Positions 62,903 through 64,000 of a stretch of DNA of 64,000 nucleotides are shown here, one piece after another (position 1 is the stretch's first letter; each line of letters starts with the position of its first letter). The DNA is from Pseudovibrio sp947494035. GTDB lineage: Bacteria > Pseudomonadota > Alphaproteobacteria > Rhizobiales > Stappiaceae. The notes under the pieces were generated by a model. The model searched no databases and was not told the origin of the DNA. It worked only from the letters and a program-made list of their open reading frames with translations. The stretch is from positions 62,001-126,000 of the forward strand of contig CANLTN010000004.1 in the NCBI GenBank assembly GCA_947494035.1. Reading direction: 5' to 3'. The position numbers and the translations under genes are program-made.

Positions 62903-64000
62903 TCAAGCCTCTTGCTCGCGGCCCAGATCCGGTACTTCCAACCTGTGCCCCGAGGCAAGCACGCCATAAACCAGCAGCAACACAAACCCGACAAAACTGA
63001 TCGCGAAAACAAACCAATAATAATTGGAGGCAGGCCACCATGCGATGATCAATGCCAGCAACACCCCAAAGGCTGTCCGCTGAATGTAAGTGACCGTACT
63101 GATCACAGACAAATAGCTCCCAAAAATCGTCTCATCCACCACGCTCATAATGTAGGTGTTATAAACAACCCGTATCGCTGACCCGGCAGCACCAAGGCCT
63201 GCAAACAAAACAAGAATAATTAGAAAATCCGGAAACAGCGCCATCAGCAAAGTCATTGCCGTGTACAGGACTATGCAGGCTTTCATGATAGGTAATGCCG
63301 TTTCTTTTCGAACAAATCGGCCAGCAATAAACCCCGAAACCGCCGCCCCAATCCCAAATGCAATCGATAACTTCGCAAGGGCCGAAACGTCCATGTGAAG
63401 AACGCTCACCATATAAACCGGGTGCACGATGTTCAGCATCATAACGCAAACAAAACTCATGCTTTGGCAGATCCCAAGCACCACCAGATCATAACGCCGC
63501 AAGATGGTCGCAAACACAACCCTCGAACTTCTCACCCGCTCCGGTCTCTTTTGTTTTGTATAGGGAATCGCCCTAAGCAAAAGCGCCGACAAAAACAGCA
63601 AGAAGCCGTTTAAAATCAGGACACTCCTGAAGTCCTCACTCTCTACAAAATAAATCATCAAAAGGCCCACGATAACGGTTGAGACCTGCATTTCAACTTG
63701 CATCCAGCCATTCACTTTGCCGCGTTCTTCCTCATCAAAAACCTCTTGGATGAAAGCGGTTAGGGCATTGTAGAAAAACAAGAAGAACATCTGGGAGAGA
63801 AAATAAAAGACGCTCAGACCAGCCACCTTGAGAAGCGGGGAGCTATAGGTCAGCGCGCTGATCTGCAAACCGACGCCCATGATCACAACACAAATCATCA
63901 AGGTGAACCGCCGCGATAAGCCGTCGACCAAACGTCCTGCAACAGGTGATACAAAAATCAGAACTGCAGTTGACCAGCTCGCGGTAAAAGCAAGAAACTT
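62903..64000 (-). CDS. Major facilitator superfamily transporter (5' end outside window)
   Basis: About 365 residues are visible to the window edge, with no stop before it. The visible part starts with FLAFTASWSTAVLIFVSPVAGRLVDGLSRRF (core LIFVSPVAGRLVDGLSRR), which has the cytoplasmic loop motif between helices 2 and 3 of MFS proteins, so only about 50 residues are missing. Ten or so more membrane segments follow. It lies convergent with arsRCH. The substrate is not known; a link to arsenic is possible by neighbourhood only. Confidence 0.85.
   Translation of the reverse strand, partial: KFLAFTASWSTAVLIFVSPVAGRLVDGLSRRFTLMICVVIMGVGLQISALTYSSPLLKVAGLSVFYFLSQMFFLFFYNALTAFIQEVFDEEERGKVNGWMQVEMQVSTVIVGLLMIYFVESEDFRSVLILNGFLLFLSALLLRAIPYTKQKRPERVRSSRVVFATILRRYDLVVLGICQSMSFVCVMMLNIVHPVYMVSVLHMDVSALAKLSIAFGIGAAVSGFIAGRFVRKETALPIMKACIVLYTAMTLLMALFPDFLIILVLFAGLGAAGSAIRVVYNTYIMSVVDETIFGSYLSVISTVTYIQRTAFGVLLALIIAWWPASNYYWFVFAISFVGFVLLLVYGVLASGHRLEVPDLGREQEA

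Overview
The window is a chromosomal segment of an alphaproteobacterium. The evidence is a BA14K-family surface protein, an extensin-like protein, a DUF2336 protein, alphaproteobacterial-type regulators, a division cluster headed by mraZ, and an RNase P RNA of bacterial type A. Moderate GC and the gene mix would fit a marine Stappiaceae/Hyphomicrobiales member such as Pseudovibrio, but the genus is inference. No rRNA, tRNA, CRISPR array, insertion sequence or prophage was recognised.

Layout. 1-6.9 kb (minus strand): start of the division and cell wall cluster, mraZ-rsmH-ftsL-ftsI-murE/murF. murE and murF appear to be one uninterrupted frame joined by a roughly 250-residue acidic linker. Three TGGGA repeats, matching the known MraZ operator, lie upstream of mraZ. 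7-16 kb: a MerR regulator with a SoxR-box-like operator, peptidase T, a LysE exporter, a hydrolase, rnpB, a MocR regulator divergent from an FMN split-barrel protein, and cell wall enzymes (lytic transglycosylase, amidase with a DnaJ/TerB partner). 16-31 kb: a GGDEF-EAL protein, a DoxX protein, a MarR-like regulator divergent from a large 5-oxoprolinase-type HyuA-HyuB fusion, a GNAT enzyme, a repeat-bearing intergenic region, a Ca2+/Na+ exchanger, a TauE-type exporter, a thioesterase-GST pair, a methyltransferase, a HugZ-like protein and a BA14K protein.

31-43.7 kb: extensin-like protein, azoreductase, and a methionine operon in which an ArsR-methyltransferase fusion regulator precedes metF and B12-dependent metH, with a perfect 18-bp palindrome upstream. 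Then DUF2336, an OxyR with both redox cysteines, a LuxR-type regulator and a SufR-like cysteine-rich regulator. 44-55 kb: a GGDEF protein with a degenerate EAL domain, the decayed end of a probable GH18-type gene, ettA, a cobalamin riboswitch in front of a CbiM-like permease, a HAD-like protein lacking its catalytic aspartate, and a large membrane GGDEF-EAL protein whose sensor resembles an ammonium-transporter fold. 55-64 kb: sbcDC, a pirin, an arsR-arsC-arsH operon, and a truncated MFS transporter.

How it fits together. Two themes recur. One is cyclic-di-GMP signalling, with three GGDEF/EAL proteins carrying different sensors and different states of active-site decay. The other is one-carbon/B12 metabolism, with B12-dependent metH and metF under a probable SAH/SAM-type regulator, and cobalt or cobalamin supply under a riboswitch. 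The remainder is mostly housekeeping and stress genes with their own local regulators.
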